NCBI GenBank assembly: GCA_900199595.1
Contig: FZRB01000003.1
Location: 62,001 to 126,000 of the forward strand
From: Lachnospiraceae bacterium
GTDB taxonomy: Bacteria > Bacillota > Clostridia > Lachnospirales > Lachnospiraceae
Reading direction: 5' to 3'
DNA length: 64,000 nucleotides
The notes below the pieces were generated by a model. The model did not search any database. It was not told the DNA's origin and worked only from the letters and a program-made list of their open reading frames with translations. Below, one piece after another: positions 27,201 to 35,818 of this stretch (the first letter of the stretch is position 1; each line of letters begins with the position of its first letter). A program made the position numbers and the translations under genes.

Positions 27201-27416
27201 ATGAAGCTTACAGATGCCAAGGAAGGCTACCAGGGAAGAGTCCTATCTATGGATGGAGACAATCATATGATCAGCAGAGCAGTATCAATAGGAATAGTGC
27301 CGGGTGGAGTAGTGAAGCTGCTGAAGAACAGAAAAAAACAGCCCGTACTTATCTACAGTCGTGATTCAATGATTGCGCTTAATAGAGAGGATGCAGCTTG
27401 CATCGTTGTTGAATAA
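27201..27416 (+). CDS. feoA: FeoA family protein (first locus)
   Basis: A 71-residue SH3-like FeoA protein, an accessory of ferrous iron uptake that modulates FeoB in the cytosol. MKLTDAKEGYQGRVLSM starts the fold, GIVPGGVVKLLK is its core and EDAACIVVE its end. AAAGGAGGGAG lies before the ATG. It is 21 bp upstream of the first feoB and presumably forms one operon with it, divergent from an AraC regulator. Confidence 0.9.
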   Translation: MKLTDAKEGYQGRVLSMDGDNHMISRAVSIGIVPGGVVKLLKNRKKQPVLIYSRDSMIALNREDAACIVVE

Positions 27417-27437
27417 TAATTATTGAAAGGAAGAGTT

Positions 27438-29453
27438 ATGAAAAAGATTGCATTACTTGGTCAGCCTAATGCCGGAAAGTCTACCATATTCAATGGTCTT
27501 ACCGGACTTCATCAGCATGTAGGTAACTGGCCGGGAAAAACAGTTGAGAAAAAAGAGGGAACATTTACGGTAAATGGTCAGGAAATACTGGTGGCTGATC
27601 TGCCCGGAAGTTACAGCCTTTCTGCAAATTCAGATGAGGAGATAGTAACCAGAGATTATATAATCTCCGGAAATGCAGACCTTGTACTTATTATTATCGA
27701 TGCTTCTCAGCTTGAGAGAAGTCTTTATATGATGGCAGATTATGCGGGAATAAAAGTTCCGGCAGTTCTTGTTCTTAATCTTATGGATGTGGCAAAAAAG
27801 AAAGGGCTTACTATAGATACAGATGTTCTGAGTAAAAAGCTTGGAATACCGGTTATTCCGTTTGTTGCTGCAGACAAGAAGGGATATCCGGAACTTAAGA
27901 ATAAGCTTGTAAAGGCGTTAGAAGAAAAGAAATCCATGTCCGTGGACAGTTTTGAAGAGCAGTTTATAAATCAGGATTTTGGATATTCAGATATTAAAGA
28001 GAGCGTTGCTTCAGCTGAAGACAGTCAGGTATCAGCATTATGGTATGCAGCTAAGGCCCTCGAAAAAGATGAAAATGTAATGCAGATCCTGAGCAGTAAG
28101 ATAAACTCGAATGATTTAAATGCTCTGAAAAAGAAGGTCGATGCAATAGAAAAGTCTGCTCTTACATCAGGTATATGTAAGTTCGATGCAGTGCATTACC
28201 TGACTAGCGAGGTTTTGACAAAAAAGAAGGAAACTGCAGAAATGTCCCGCTTTGATAAGTTAGCAACCGGAAGAATCAGCGGAAAGATAATTGCTTTCGT
28301 TATGGTACTACTTGCCTTTGGGGTTGCCATGATGATTGCGGCACCTATTATGGGAATTGCTGGAATGATCCCGACCTATCTCAGCAAACCGGTGGCAAGT
28401 GCTCTTTCAGGAGTTGGAGTTCATCCGTTTATAGTAACGCTTATTTCGGTTGTATTGCTGAATATTATGTTTTTTGTTCTTGCCATGGCCGGATTTGTAC
28501 TGGGTGTTAATTTTGCATTTTCATTTATGGAAGAAATCGGATATATGGCACGCATATCCTTTGTGTTTGACAACATGATGAGAAGACTTGGACTTCAGGG
28601 AAAAAGTATCTGTGCGTTCTTCATGGGACTTGGATGTACCATGGGTGGTGTTACAGGTACAAGGGTTATGGATAATTATGGTCAGAGACTTCTTGCAATG
28701 GCACTTATATGGTCCGTTCCATGTGCTTCGACCTGGTCGGTTATTCCGACACTTGCGACAGTATTCTATGGACCTGTTGGATCTATGTTGATTACATTTG
28801 CCATTGTAGCAATGATGTTTCTTTCAATTATCCTTGTTTCCATTATCTTCGGTAAGAAGCTTTCACCGGTTGAACAAAGAACCGGAATTGTGATGGAGCT
28901 TCCACCTTATCACAAACCACGTTGGGGACATATAATCAGAACCACCTTAGTGAAGGGTGTGGATGTTTTTAAACGTGCACTCAGCACAGTGCTAATTGTA
29001 TCGATCATATTCTATGTTCTTTCATATTCATGGGATGGAAAGACAAGTATCTTAATGATAGTTGGTCAGGCTATTGAACCGGTGACACACCTCTTTGGTC
29101 TTACATGGGAAGCCTTTATGGCATTTCTCTCATCAATGATTGCTAAGGAATCTATGCTTGGAGTTATGGGGGCTCTCTTTGGCGGAACCACAGATGTTGT
29201 AACTATTGCATTTAATGCAAAGAACGGAGTTGATACTTCAGTAATGAGTACACTTCCCGATTTCTTTACTAAGGCTGAGATGCTTGCATTTCTCTTTGCA
29301 GTTTCCTTTAACATGCCTTGCCTTATGGCGCTAAGTACAACCTATAAAGAGAACCATTCAAAGAAATGGACAGCTATCATAGCAGGATATTATATAGCGT
29401 TTGCTTTGGTACTGGCATTTATTGCATATCATATAGGGTTGATCATATTCTGA
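27438..29453 (+). CDS. feoB: ferrous iron transport protein FeoB (first locus)
   Basis: A 671-residue Fe2+ permease. The N-terminal GTPase has G1 GQPNAGKSTIFNG, G3 ADLPGSYSLSANSDEE and G4 NLMD. The two Gate motifs and ~8 membrane helices follow (GLGCTMGGVTGTRVMDN, ACASTWSVIP-like, and SMIAKESMLGVMGALFG). The ATG at 27438 has AAGGAAG 8 bp upstream; an earlier TTG is an unlikely start. It differs clearly from the second FeoB at 29916, so the two loci may serve different conditions or metals. Confidence 0.95.
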   Translation: MKKIALLGQPNAGKSTIFNGLTGLHQHVGNWPGKTVEKKEGTFTVNGQEILVADLPGSYSLSANSDEEIVTRDYIISGNADLVLIIIDASQLERSLYMMADYAGIKVPAVLVLNLMDVAKKKGLTIDTDVLSKKLGIPVIPFVAADKKGYPELKNKLVKALEEKKSMSVDSFEEQFINQDFGYSDIKESVASAEDSQVSALWYAAKALEKDENVMQILSSKINSNDLNALKKKVDAIEKSALTSGICKFDAVHYLTSEVLTKKKETAEMSRFDKLATGRISGKIIAFVMVLLAFGVAMMIAAPIMGIAGMIPTYLSKPVASALSGVGVHPFIVTLISVVLLNIMFFVLAMAGFVLGVNFAFSFMEEIGYMARISFVFDNMMRRLGLQGKSICAFFMGLGCTMGGVTGTRVMDNYGQRLLAMALIWSVPCASTWSVIPTLATVFYGPVGSMLITFAIVAMMFLSIILVSIIFGKKLSPVEQRTGIVMELPPYHKPRWGHIIRTTLVKGVDVFKRALSTVLIVSIIFYVLSYSWDGKTSILMIVGQAIEPVTHLFGLTWEAFMAFLSSMIAKESMLGVMGALFGGTTDVVTIAFNAKNGVDTSVMSTLPDFFTKAEMLAFLFAVSFNMPCLMALSTTYKENHSKKWTAIIAGYYIAFALVLAFIAYHIGLIIF

Positions 29454-29548
29454 TTGATCATATGTTAATGCACATGTTAAATGCAACATAGATAAAGTAG
29501 AATTAACTAAAATAATATATTGACATTTCACATATATTAAAGTAATAT

Positions 29549-29586
29549 AAGTGCGGTTAGTGAGTTCTAATCGCACTTGTTTTATT
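29549..29586 (+). terminator. Rho-independent terminator after the first feoB
   Basis: AAGTGCGGTTAG and CTAATCGCACTT pair with one G-T, followed by a T-rich tail (TGTTTTATTT). It separates the two feo operons. Confidence 0.8.
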
Positions 29587-29598
29587 TAGTTATTAATA

Positions 29599-29637
29599 TG
29601 ACATAAGTGTCAAAAGGTACTTTTGACACCCACATCA
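29599..29637. mobile_element. solo (39-bp) form of the hairpin-rich element
   Basis: Both outer ends of the long element are joined here: left TGACATAAGTGTCAAAAG and right GTACTTTTGACACCCACATCA meet over the shared 10-bp sequence GTGTCAAAAG. The result is a hairpin GTGTCAAAAG-GTA-CTTTTGACAC. It looks like the product of recombination or slippage between the two internal direct copies of GTGTCAAAAG, which delete the interior. It lies 35 bp before the second feoA. Confidence 0.75.
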
Positions 29638-29671
29638 TTTATATTTCAAAGGAAAAAGGAGTTTATTGATT

Positions 29672-29890
29672 ATGGATTTACATGATGCAGAGCTTGGAAA
29701 AGAGTATGTGATCGCCGGTGTTGAGACCGGAGGGGATGAAGAGATGGAGAGTTTTCTTTTTTCTCTTGGATGCTACAGCGGAGAAAAGATAACCGTTGTT
29801 GATAAAAAGCGTAATCTGGTTGTTTCAATAAAGGATGCAAGATATAACATTGATCCTGAACTTGCGGCAGCTATTCAGATTAATAATTAA
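29672..29890 (+). CDS. feoA: FeoA family protein (second locus)
   Basis: A 72-residue FeoA-like SH3 domain (AGVETGGDEEMESFLFSLGCYSGEKITVVDKKRNLVVSIKDARYNIDPELAAAI), more diverged than the first copy. The ATG at 29672 is used because AAAGGAG is 10 bp before it. The TTG at 29666 is less likely. It precedes feoB by 25 bp. Confidence 0.85.
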   Translation: MDLHDAELGKEYVIAGVETGGDEEMESFLFSLGCYSGEKITVVDKKRNLVVSIKDARYNIDPELAAAIQINN

Positions 29891-29915
29891 TTCACTGTTC
29901 AAAGGAGGAGTAACA

Positions 29916-31907
29916 ATGAGAATCGCGCTAACGGGTAATCCTAATAGTGGTAAGACCACTATGTACAATGCCCTTACCGGACGCAAAGAGAAAATCGGAA
30001 ACTGGGCCGGTGTTACTGTAGACAAGAAAGAGAGTCCTATTAAGAAAGCGTATGTTGAGGGAAACAAGGAGCTGATTGCAGTTGACCTTCCCGGAGCTTA
30101 TTCTATGTCTCCATTCACATCTGAAGAGAGTATCACCAGTAGCTATGTTAAGCATGAAAATCCGGATGCTATTATCAACATAGTTGATGCTACAAACTTA
30201 AGTCGAAGTCTGTTCTTCACAACACAGCTTCTGGAACTGGGAGTTCCTGTGGTTGTAGCACTTAATAAGAGTGATGTAAATGATAAAAAAGGAAACAAGA
30301 TTGATATCGATAAGCTGTCTGAAAAACTGGGATGTCCGGTTGTAAGAACAGTTTCTACTTCTGATGAGGGACTAAAAGAAGCAGTTAAGGTTGCTGCTTC
30401 ACTTGAAGGAAAAGGACAGAAAGCTCCTTATTCAGAAGGAAAGATTGACCTCACAAGTAAAGAAGAGGTTGAAAAGGCAGATAGAGCCAGATTTGACTAT
30501 GTTAATTCTATAGTTAAAGAGGTAGAAACCAGAAAGACATTTACGAAAGACAAAACAGTAGGAGATACAATTGATAAGATAGTTACCAATCCGATTATTG
30601 GTCTTCTTATCTTTGCAGGTATTATGTGGGTAGTATTCTATGTATCTCAGACTACAGTTGGTACATGGGTTGCCGATATACTTGTTGGTTGGATTGAATC
30701 CTTCCAGGGCTGGGTTGGAGACAAAATGGCAGATGCCAATCCACTTCTTTATGCACTTCTTGTTGATGGTATAATTGGTGGTGTTGGAGCCGTAGTTGGA
30801 TTCCTTCCACTGGTTATGGTTATGTACTTCCTCATCGCACTTCTTGAGGATTGTGGATATATGTCAAGAGCAACAGTAGTGCTGGATCCGATTTTTAAGA
30901 GAGTAGGTCTATCAGGAAAGTCCGTTATTCCTATGATCATTGGAACTGGTTGTGGTATACCTGCTATCATGGCATGTCGTACGATCCGTAATCAGAGAGA
31001 GAAGAGAGCAACAGCAATGCTTGCAACTTTCATGCCATGTGGAGCGAAGCTTCCTGTTATAGCACTCTTCGCAGGTGCATTTTTCCCTGAATCAAAATGG
31101 GTAAGCTGGGTAGCGTATATGGGTGGTATTGCACTGGTTCTTCTCGGTGCGCTTCTCATCAAAGCTATTACAGCTGCTAAGTTCAGAAAATCATTCTTTA
31201 TTATAGAGCTTCCTGAGTACAAGGCGCCAAGCCTTAAATATGCATTCTTCTCAATGCTTGAAAGAGGTAAGGCTTATATCATCAAAGCAGGTACTATTAT
31301 ACTTGTATGTAATACAATTGTTCAGATAATGCAGAGCTTTAATTGGAGCTTCCAGGCTGTTGAAGAGGGAGCAGAGGATACATCAATCCTTGCATCTATA
31401 GCAGGACCTTTTGCTTATCTGCTTATTCCTATCGTAGGTGTTGCAGCATGGCAGCTTGCAGCAGCTGCTGTAACAGGATTTATTGCTAAGGAAAATGTTG
31501 TTGGTACTATTGCAACAGTTTATGCAATCACAAACCTTGTAGATCCTGAGGAACTCGAGCTTGTTGGTGAGGGAAATGCCGTAGCAATAGCTATGGGTAT
31601 TACAAAGGTAGCAGCACTTGCATATCTTATGTTCAACCTTTATACACCACCTTGCTTCGCAGCTCTTGGTGCTATGAACTCTGAGATGCAGAGTAAGAAA
31701 TGGCTCTGGGGAGCAATCGGTCTTCAGCTTGGAACAGGTTATACAGTTGGATTCCTTATCTATCAGATAGGAACAATAATCACTACAGGTAATATAGGTG
31801 CAGGATTTATCGGTGGACTTATATTTGAGATAATCTTTGCAGCAATCCTTGTAGGTATAATTCGTCATAATAATAAGGCTGTTGCAGCTGAATATAAGCT
31901 GGCATAA
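29916..31907 (+). CDS. feoB: ferrous iron transport protein FeoB (second locus)
   Basis: A 663-residue FeoB. The GTPase has G1 GNPNSGKTTMYNALTGRK, G3 VDLPGAYSMSPFTSEES and G4 LNKSD; the membrane part has GTGCGIPAIMACRTIRN with the conserved GCxxP-type Cys gate, and FMPCGAKLPV. It keeps the canonical Gate residues of FeoB better than the first copy, whose motif is GCTMGGV. AAAGGAGGAG precedes the ATG at 29916. It is followed by a small Cys-rich partner. Confidence 0.96.
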   Translation: MRIALTGNPNSGKTTMYNALTGRKEKIGNWAGVTVDKKESPIKKAYVEGNKELIAVDLPGAYSMSPFTSEESITSSYVKHENPDAIINIVDATNLSRSLFFTTQLLELGVPVVVALNKSDVNDKKGNKIDIDKLSEKLGCPVVRTVSTSDEGLKEAVKVAASLEGKGQKAPYSEGKIDLTSKEEVEKADRARFDYVNSIVKEVETRKTFTKDKTVGDTIDKIVTNPIIGLLIFAGIMWVVFYVSQTTVGTWVADILVGWIESFQGWVGDKMADANPLLYALLVDGIIGGVGAVVGFLPLVMVMYFLIALLEDCGYMSRATVVLDPIFKRVGLSGKSVIPMIIGTGCGIPAIMACRTIRNQREKRATAMLATFMPCGAKLPVIALFAGAFFPESKWVSWVAYMGGIALVLLGALLIKAITAAKFRKSFFIIELPEYKAPSLKYAFFSMLERGKAYIIKAGTIILVCNTIVQIMQSFNWSFQAVEEGAEDTSILASIAGPFAYLLIPIVGVAAWQLAAAAVTGFIAKENVVGTIATVYAITNLVDPEELELVGEGNAVAIAMGITKVAALAYLMFNLYTPPCFAALGAMNSEMQSKKWLWGAIGLQLGTGYTVGFLIYQIGTIITTGNIGAGFIGGLIFEIIFAAILVGIIRHNNKAVAAEYKLA

Positions 31908-31970
31908 AAGCTTTCTGATAAAGTGTATATAATCCTGCGTAGTAGGATTTATATAATAAACTCCTTTGAT

Positions 31971-32003
31971 AAGAATCGTCATGTTGTAAGCATGGCGATT
32001 CTT
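31971..32003 (+). terminator. hairpin after the second feoB
   Basis: AAGAATCGTCATG and CATGGCGATTCTT pair with a 7-nt loop; the T tail is short (TTCC). It could terminate part of the transcripts, leaving the small downstream gene weakly expressed. Confidence 0.55.
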
Positions 32004-32063
32004 TCCAAAAGGAGAAGAATCTTATGATATAGATTTATTTAATGAAAAGAGAGGATATTGAAC

Positions 32064-32300
32064 ATGAATTTAGCTACGATTATTGCGTTATTAGTTCTTG
32101 TTGTAATCCTTATTCCGGCCATAAGGTATTTGTACAAATATGGTACGTGTGGCAACTGTCCTGATCATGGTTCCTGTTCGGGTAAATGTGAAAGCAAGAG
32201 AATGCTAAAAGATTTTATGGATACTCCTGATTATCAGGAAAAAAATGAAATGATTGACGAAATCATAAAAAAACATATAGTTACAGAAAAAAGAAAATAA
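32064..32300 (+). CDS. FeoB-associated Cys-rich membrane protein
   Basis: A 78-residue protein with one N-terminal membrane helix (LATIIALLVLVVILIPAIRYLY) and a Cys-rich cytosolic stretch CGNCPDHGSCSGKC, the hallmark of FeoB-associated Cys-rich proteins. They occur next to feoB in Clostridia and are thought to be FeoB accessory factors, untested. The ATG at 32064 follows GAGGATATTG; a TTG at 32058 is weaker. Confidence 0.85.
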   Translation: MNLATIIALLVLVVILIPAIRYLYKYGTCGNCPDHGSCSGKCESKRMLKDFMDTPDYQEKNEMIDEIIKKHIVTEKRK

Positions 32301-32310
32301 ACCTATTATG

Positions 32311-32355
32311 AAGGAATTAAGAGATATTATAATAACTCTCTGATTCCTTTTTTTG
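32311..32355 (+). terminator. Rho-independent terminator after the second feo operon
   Basis: AAGGAAT / ATTCCTT arms with an inner AGAG/CTCT pair are followed by seven T. It closes the feo region and precedes the promoter of the PAP2 operon. Confidence 0.85.
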
Positions 32356-32385
32356 CGGCTTTGTTGTACATAGCATATAAATATC

Positions 32386-32429
32386 AAATGTGTTGCTCTT
32401 TTGTTATGCTTTTTATGATACAATATACT
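32386..32429 (+). promoter_or_regulatory. promoter region with the shared 20-bp motif (copy 1)
   Basis: AAATGTGTTGCTCTTTTGTT at 32386-32405 is identical to 42363-42382. A -10-like TACAAT at 32419-32424 lies 13 bp after the motif; in the other copy a TATACT stands at the same distance. No canonical -35 is present in the motif, so a dedicated regulator or alternative sigma factor is conceivable. The next gene starts at 32479. Confidence 0.6.
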
Positions 32430-32478
32430 ATATAAATTGGGCGATTTTGGGTTTTTTGTTATATGGGATAAATAGCGT

Positions 32479-33408
32479 ATGGTCATTAAAAAAAGTAATA
32501 ATTTTGGTCTCATATTATTTGAAATATTTCTCTTGCTGTTTTTTGGAATTCTATTCGTGATAGGGACTATGTTTGATGAGAGTATAGCAATTCATCTATA
32601 TTCTCCTGACTTGATTTTTGTAAAGTATGTGACATCTTGTGGAGTTTTTCCATTCTTTTCTTTTGCTGTGCTTTTTATAGGGGCTTTATGCGAAAGAATT
32701 ATACATTCTCAGTTTAATAAGGTAATAAAAGTCGTGCTCGCGTTTTTCTGTTATCTCATGGCAACGGCAGTAGGATTTATTGGTGCGGGTTCTCTTGTTG
32801 ATAAGGATAGTCTAGGAGGCTTATATCCGGTGCTGAATAGAAATATTCCGGTTATAGCTGGCATAAGTATGGTTGTTTTGCCATTACTTCTCTGGGGCGG
32901 TTATCATCTTGCAAAGAAAACGGAAGATAAAAATCTAGTGCTAAAGATTGTATGCTTACTTATCTTGCTTGCTTTGGCATATGCATCGTTACAAATACTT
33001 AAATCAAACTTTCCACGTGCGAGATACCGCTTGGTGGTTCAGGGTTATGAAAATATAGGATTCCGAACATGGTATATGCCACTGGAGGATACTTCAAAGT
33101 TTATAAATGATATGGGGATTGATAAGGGCGAATTTCGTTCTTTTCCTAGTGGACATAGCATACTTAGTATGTGCATGGTGATGATTTTGCAGTCACTTAC
33201 ATGGTTTTCCCAAAAGTTGAAGGATAAAAGAATTATTCTTGGGGTTTTAGGTGCGGCTTTTTCAATGATCATTATATTTACAAGATTGATACTAGGAGCA
33301 CACTATCTGAGCGATGTTTCTGCCGGGGCGATTATTGTATCATTTCTTACGATTATATATACATTGATTCAATATAAACTAGAGGGTCGTTCTATAAAAT
33401 CATCATAG
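32479..33408 (+). CDS. PAP2 family lipid phosphatase-like membrane protein
   Basis: A 309-residue membrane protein with about seven helices and the PAP2 motifs: KSNFPRARYR-like C1, SFPSGHSIL as C2 and TRLILGAHYLSDV as C3, whose two His and Asp act on phosphate esters facing outward. The family dephosphorylates lipids such as undecaprenyl pyrophosphate or phosphatidate. It begins the transcription unit that leads to the peptide locus. Its role there is inferred. Confidence 0.88.
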   Translation: MVIKKSNNFGLILFEIFLLLFFGILFVIGTMFDESIAIHLYSPDLIFVKYVTSCGVFPFFSFAVLFIGALCERIIHSQFNKVIKVVLAFFCYLMATAVGFIGAGSLVDKDSLGGLYPVLNRNIPVIAGISMVVLPLLLWGGYHLAKKTEDKNLVLKIVCLLILLALAYASLQILKSNFPRARYRLVVQGYENIGFRTWYMPLEDTSKFINDMGIDKGEFRSFPSGHSILSMCMVMILQSLTWFSQKLKDKRIILGVLGAAFSMIIIFTRLILGAHYLSDVSAGAIIVSFLTIIYTLIQYKLEGRSIKSS

Positions 33409-33436
33409 TAGAAGGTATCGGATAGGAGGGTACATT

Positions 33437-34372
33437 ATGGGAGATGTTAAGCAGGCAGATAATGATAAGACCAAAAAAGCACCAAAGCCAATGCGAGAGA
33501 TATCAATAGAGGGATGCGAGCTTTTGGGAAGAGGTGGAAATGGAGAAGTATATCGTCTGGATCCTGAAACCATCGTTAAGGTTTATTACGGAAAGCGTAA
33601 TAGTCCTGAAAAAATAAAGCAGAACAGAGAGGTTACCAGGGATGCTTTTGTTCAGGGGATACCTACTACGATTGCATTTGATATGGTCAAAGTTGGTGAT
33701 AATTATGGTGTGGTTTTTGAGATGATAGATGCTAAGTCATTCAGTGAGGAGATAGCCTCTAATCCAGCAAAGACTGATGAGTATGCCGAAATGATTGCAG
33801 ATATGCTGATCAAGTTGCATCATACAGAGTTTAAAGAAGGTGCTCTTCCAGATTCAAGAGACAGAGTCAGATCAGATATAAAGGCTACATATGATGCAGG
33901 CTTCTATACTCAGAAGGAAGTTGATAGATTAAATGAACTTGTTGAAAAGATTCCTTATCGAAATACATTTATTCACCAGGATTTCCATCCTGGAAATATC
34001 ATGCTTCAGAATGGTGAGATAGTACTTATCGATGTTGAAGATGCAGGACTTGGACATCCGGTTCTTGATCTTTCTTCTATGTATCTTGTATATATAACGG
34101 CGCAAAAATCCAAGTGGAAAACTACGGATATGGGGATAACTAAGCAGCAGTTTAGCCGAATATGGGACATCATTATCAGAAAATATTTTGAAACAAATGA
34201 TCCTAAAGAGATTGAAGAGATAAACCGCATCTTGAAGGGGTATTCGATGATTAAGCTTATAAGGGGAGTTGCTACTTCACCATCCGTACCGAATATAATC
34301 AGAAAGCCTTTTACAGCCAGCTCAAAGAAAAAGTTGTTTAGCATTATAGATACACTCCATCCGATACCGTAG
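33437..34372 (+). CDS. aminoglycoside-phosphotransferase-like kinase, TIGR02172 type
   Basis: A 311-residue protein kinase-like/APH-fold protein. GRGGNGEVYRLD is the nucleotide loop, IVKVYY holds the invariant Lys, FIHQDFHPGNIMLQ the catalytic Asp loop and VLIDVEDAGLGHPVLDL the metal-binding Asp. It resembles the TIGR02172 family of Fibrobacter/Lachnospiraceae. The substrate could be a small molecule, or a protein. It stands 29 bp after PAP2 and 35 bp before a phosphatase, a kinase/phosphatase pair in one operon. Confidence 0.82.
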   Translation: MGDVKQADNDKTKKAPKPMREISIEGCELLGRGGNGEVYRLDPETIVKVYYGKRNSPEKIKQNREVTRDAFVQGIPTTIAFDMVKVGDNYGVVFEMIDAKSFSEEIASNPAKTDEYAEMIADMLIKLHHTEFKEGALPDSRDRVRSDIKATYDAGFYTQKEVDRLNELVEKIPYRNTFIHQDFHPGNIMLQNGEIVLIDVEDAGLGHPVLDLSSMYLVYITAQKSKWKTTDMGITKQQFSRIWDIIIRKYFETNDPKEIEEINRILKGYSMIKLIRGVATSPSVPNIIRKPFTASSKKKLFSIIDTLHPIP

Positions 34373-34406
34373 GGAGTATCGTGATTAGTTTTATGGGAGA
34401 TAGAAG

Positions 34407-35222
34407 ATGTTGAAGAATGAAATATTACTTCCTGGTGTACACAATTCAAGAGAACTAGGTGGATATCCTGCTGGTGGCAGAATAGTAAAGAAAGGCGTTC
34501 TTATTAGAACTGGTGAACTAGTTAATGCTGCTCCTGAGGCTAAGATTAAACTGAGTGAAACTTATCATATAAAGCATATTGTGGATTTTCGAATGAAAAG
34601 TGAAGTGGTGAAAAGTCCTGATCCTATTATACCAGGAGCTGATAATCATAATTACTCAGTTGTGGAGATTGAAGATTATTTTTCAATGCTTGGGAACACC
34701 GATATACCTAAAGATATATTGTCACAGCCTATGGATAAGTCCCGGATGATTGAAATTGCTTATGAGAGGGGACTTATTGGTCCGCAAATGTATTCAATGT
34801 ATCTACTTGGTGATAGGGGAAAAAAGGCATATAAGGATTTTTTCAGACTTATAATCGAAAGTGATCCGGATAAGGGAGCCGTTCTCTGGCATTGTACCGA
34901 TGGAAAGGATCGGGCTGGTCTTGCTGCTGCCTTGCTTCTTGCAGCGCTGGGGGCAGATATGAAGACCATATTGGATGATTATATGCTGACAAATGTTTAT
35001 AACGAACAAAAGATTGATGCGATAAAGAGCAAGTATTCAGATTGTACTCAGGAAAAACAGGATGCAATGATATTTGCTGGTGGGGGTGTCGTAGACAGCT
35101 ATCTGATGAATGCATTCAGTTCTATAAATAAAGTATTTGGTAGTGTGGAGGACTATCTTACTGATGGTCTTGGATTAAATAATTCGGACTTAATTCTATT
35201 AAGAGAAAAGTTTACTATATGA
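34407..35222 (+). CDS. tyrosine-protein phosphatase (Y_phosphatase3 type)
   Basis: A 271-residue phosphatase of the DSP/PTP-like family (PF13350-type). Early NSRELGGYP and RTGELVNA motifs and the P-loop WHCTDGKDRAGLAAALLL with HCx5R are diagnostic. The Cys is the nucleophile. Lipid or protein phosphates are possible substrates. It directly precedes the truncated lipoprotein and the peptide exporter genes. Confidence 0.9.
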   Translation: MLKNEILLPGVHNSRELGGYPAGGRIVKKGVLIRTGELVNAAPEAKIKLSETYHIKHIVDFRMKSEVVKSPDPIIPGADNHNYSVVEIEDYFSMLGNTDIPKDILSQPMDKSRMIEIAYERGLIGPQMYSMYLLGDRGKKAYKDFFRLIIESDPDKGAVLWHCTDGKDRAGLAAALLLAALGADMKTILDDYMLTNVYNEQKIDAIKSKYSDCTQEKQDAMIFAGGGVVDSYLMNAFSSINKVFGSVEDYLTDGLGLNNSDLILLREKFTI

Positions 35223-35254
35223 TACATAACCGAGGAGAAGGAAGTTCAGAATAT

Positions 35255-35356
35255 ATGAATAATAATATGAGGGTAGCAGCACTTATTACATCAATGTCTC
35301 TTTGTATGACAGGATGTGGAGCTAAGAAGCAGGCTGAAACCCACATCATATCATGA
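35255..35356 (+). pseudogene. truncated lipoprotein, signal peptide only
   Basis: A 33-residue ORF with a ribosome site (GAGGAGAAGGAAG) encodes a lipoprotein signal peptide with lipobox LCMTGCGAKK and stops nine residues after the Cys+1 region (QAETHIIS). It is too short for a functional protein. The sequence ACCCACATCAT around its end also ends the hairpin-rich element copies, hinting that an insertion or deletion there removed the remainder. Confidence 0.6.
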
Positions 35357-35390
35357 GATTCAATCTAAGTCGATTGGGAGGGGTTATAAA

Positions 35391-35813
35391 ATGGGAGAGA
35401 AAAATCAGTTATTTAGAAAGAAAACGATGGAACGAATATCATCTCCCGAACAGCTCACAGATTATCTCAGAGTGACTAATCCTGGGATATGGGCTGTTCT
35501 TACTGCAGTGATTCTGATTTTGGTAGGCATTATTGCATGGGCGGCTGTGGGGGTTCTTGAGACAACAGCAGATGCTACGGCTGTTATATCGGATGGAAAA
35601 GCCCGGATAGTGGGCTCCGTTGATGCTGAACAGATTAAGACCGGAATGACAGTTCATGTTGCTTCTGAGGAATATATCATATCAGAGATAGAAGTGGATG
35701 AATATGGAAGAAGTGTTGCGTATGCTGATGTTTCAATACCAGATGGAACCTACGAGGCGGAGATAGTAATAGAACAGATTCATCCTATCAGTTTCTTATT
35801 GGAAAGCAGGTAG
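35391..35813 (+). CDS. short NHLM-type HlyD-like export adaptor
   Basis: A 140-residue protein with the start of NHLM-system HlyD proteins (LFRKKTMERISSPEQLTDYLRVTN), one membrane helix (residues ~36-58) and a short outer domain (ETTADATAVISDGKARIVGSV..., ending IEQIHPISFLLES). Usual NHLM HlyD proteins are about 400 residues with long coiled coils; this one lacks them. The ATG at 35391 follows GGGAGGGG. It precedes the C39 ABC exporter by 5 bp and should bridge it to the outside. Confidence 0.8.
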   Translation: MGEKNQLFRKKTMERISSPEQLTDYLRVTNPGIWAVLTAVILILVGIIAWAAVGVLETTADATAVISDGKARIVGSVDAEQIKTGMTVHVASEEYIISEIEVDEYGRSVAYADVSIPDGTYEAEIVIEQIHPISFLLESR

Positions 35814-35818
35814 TTATT

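Noticed and set aside
29835-29915. Upstream in-frame extension of the second feoB
   Set aside because: The extension overlaps feoA, and the ATG at 29916 has an excellent AAAGGAGGAG and begins at the conserved MRIALTGNPNSGK.
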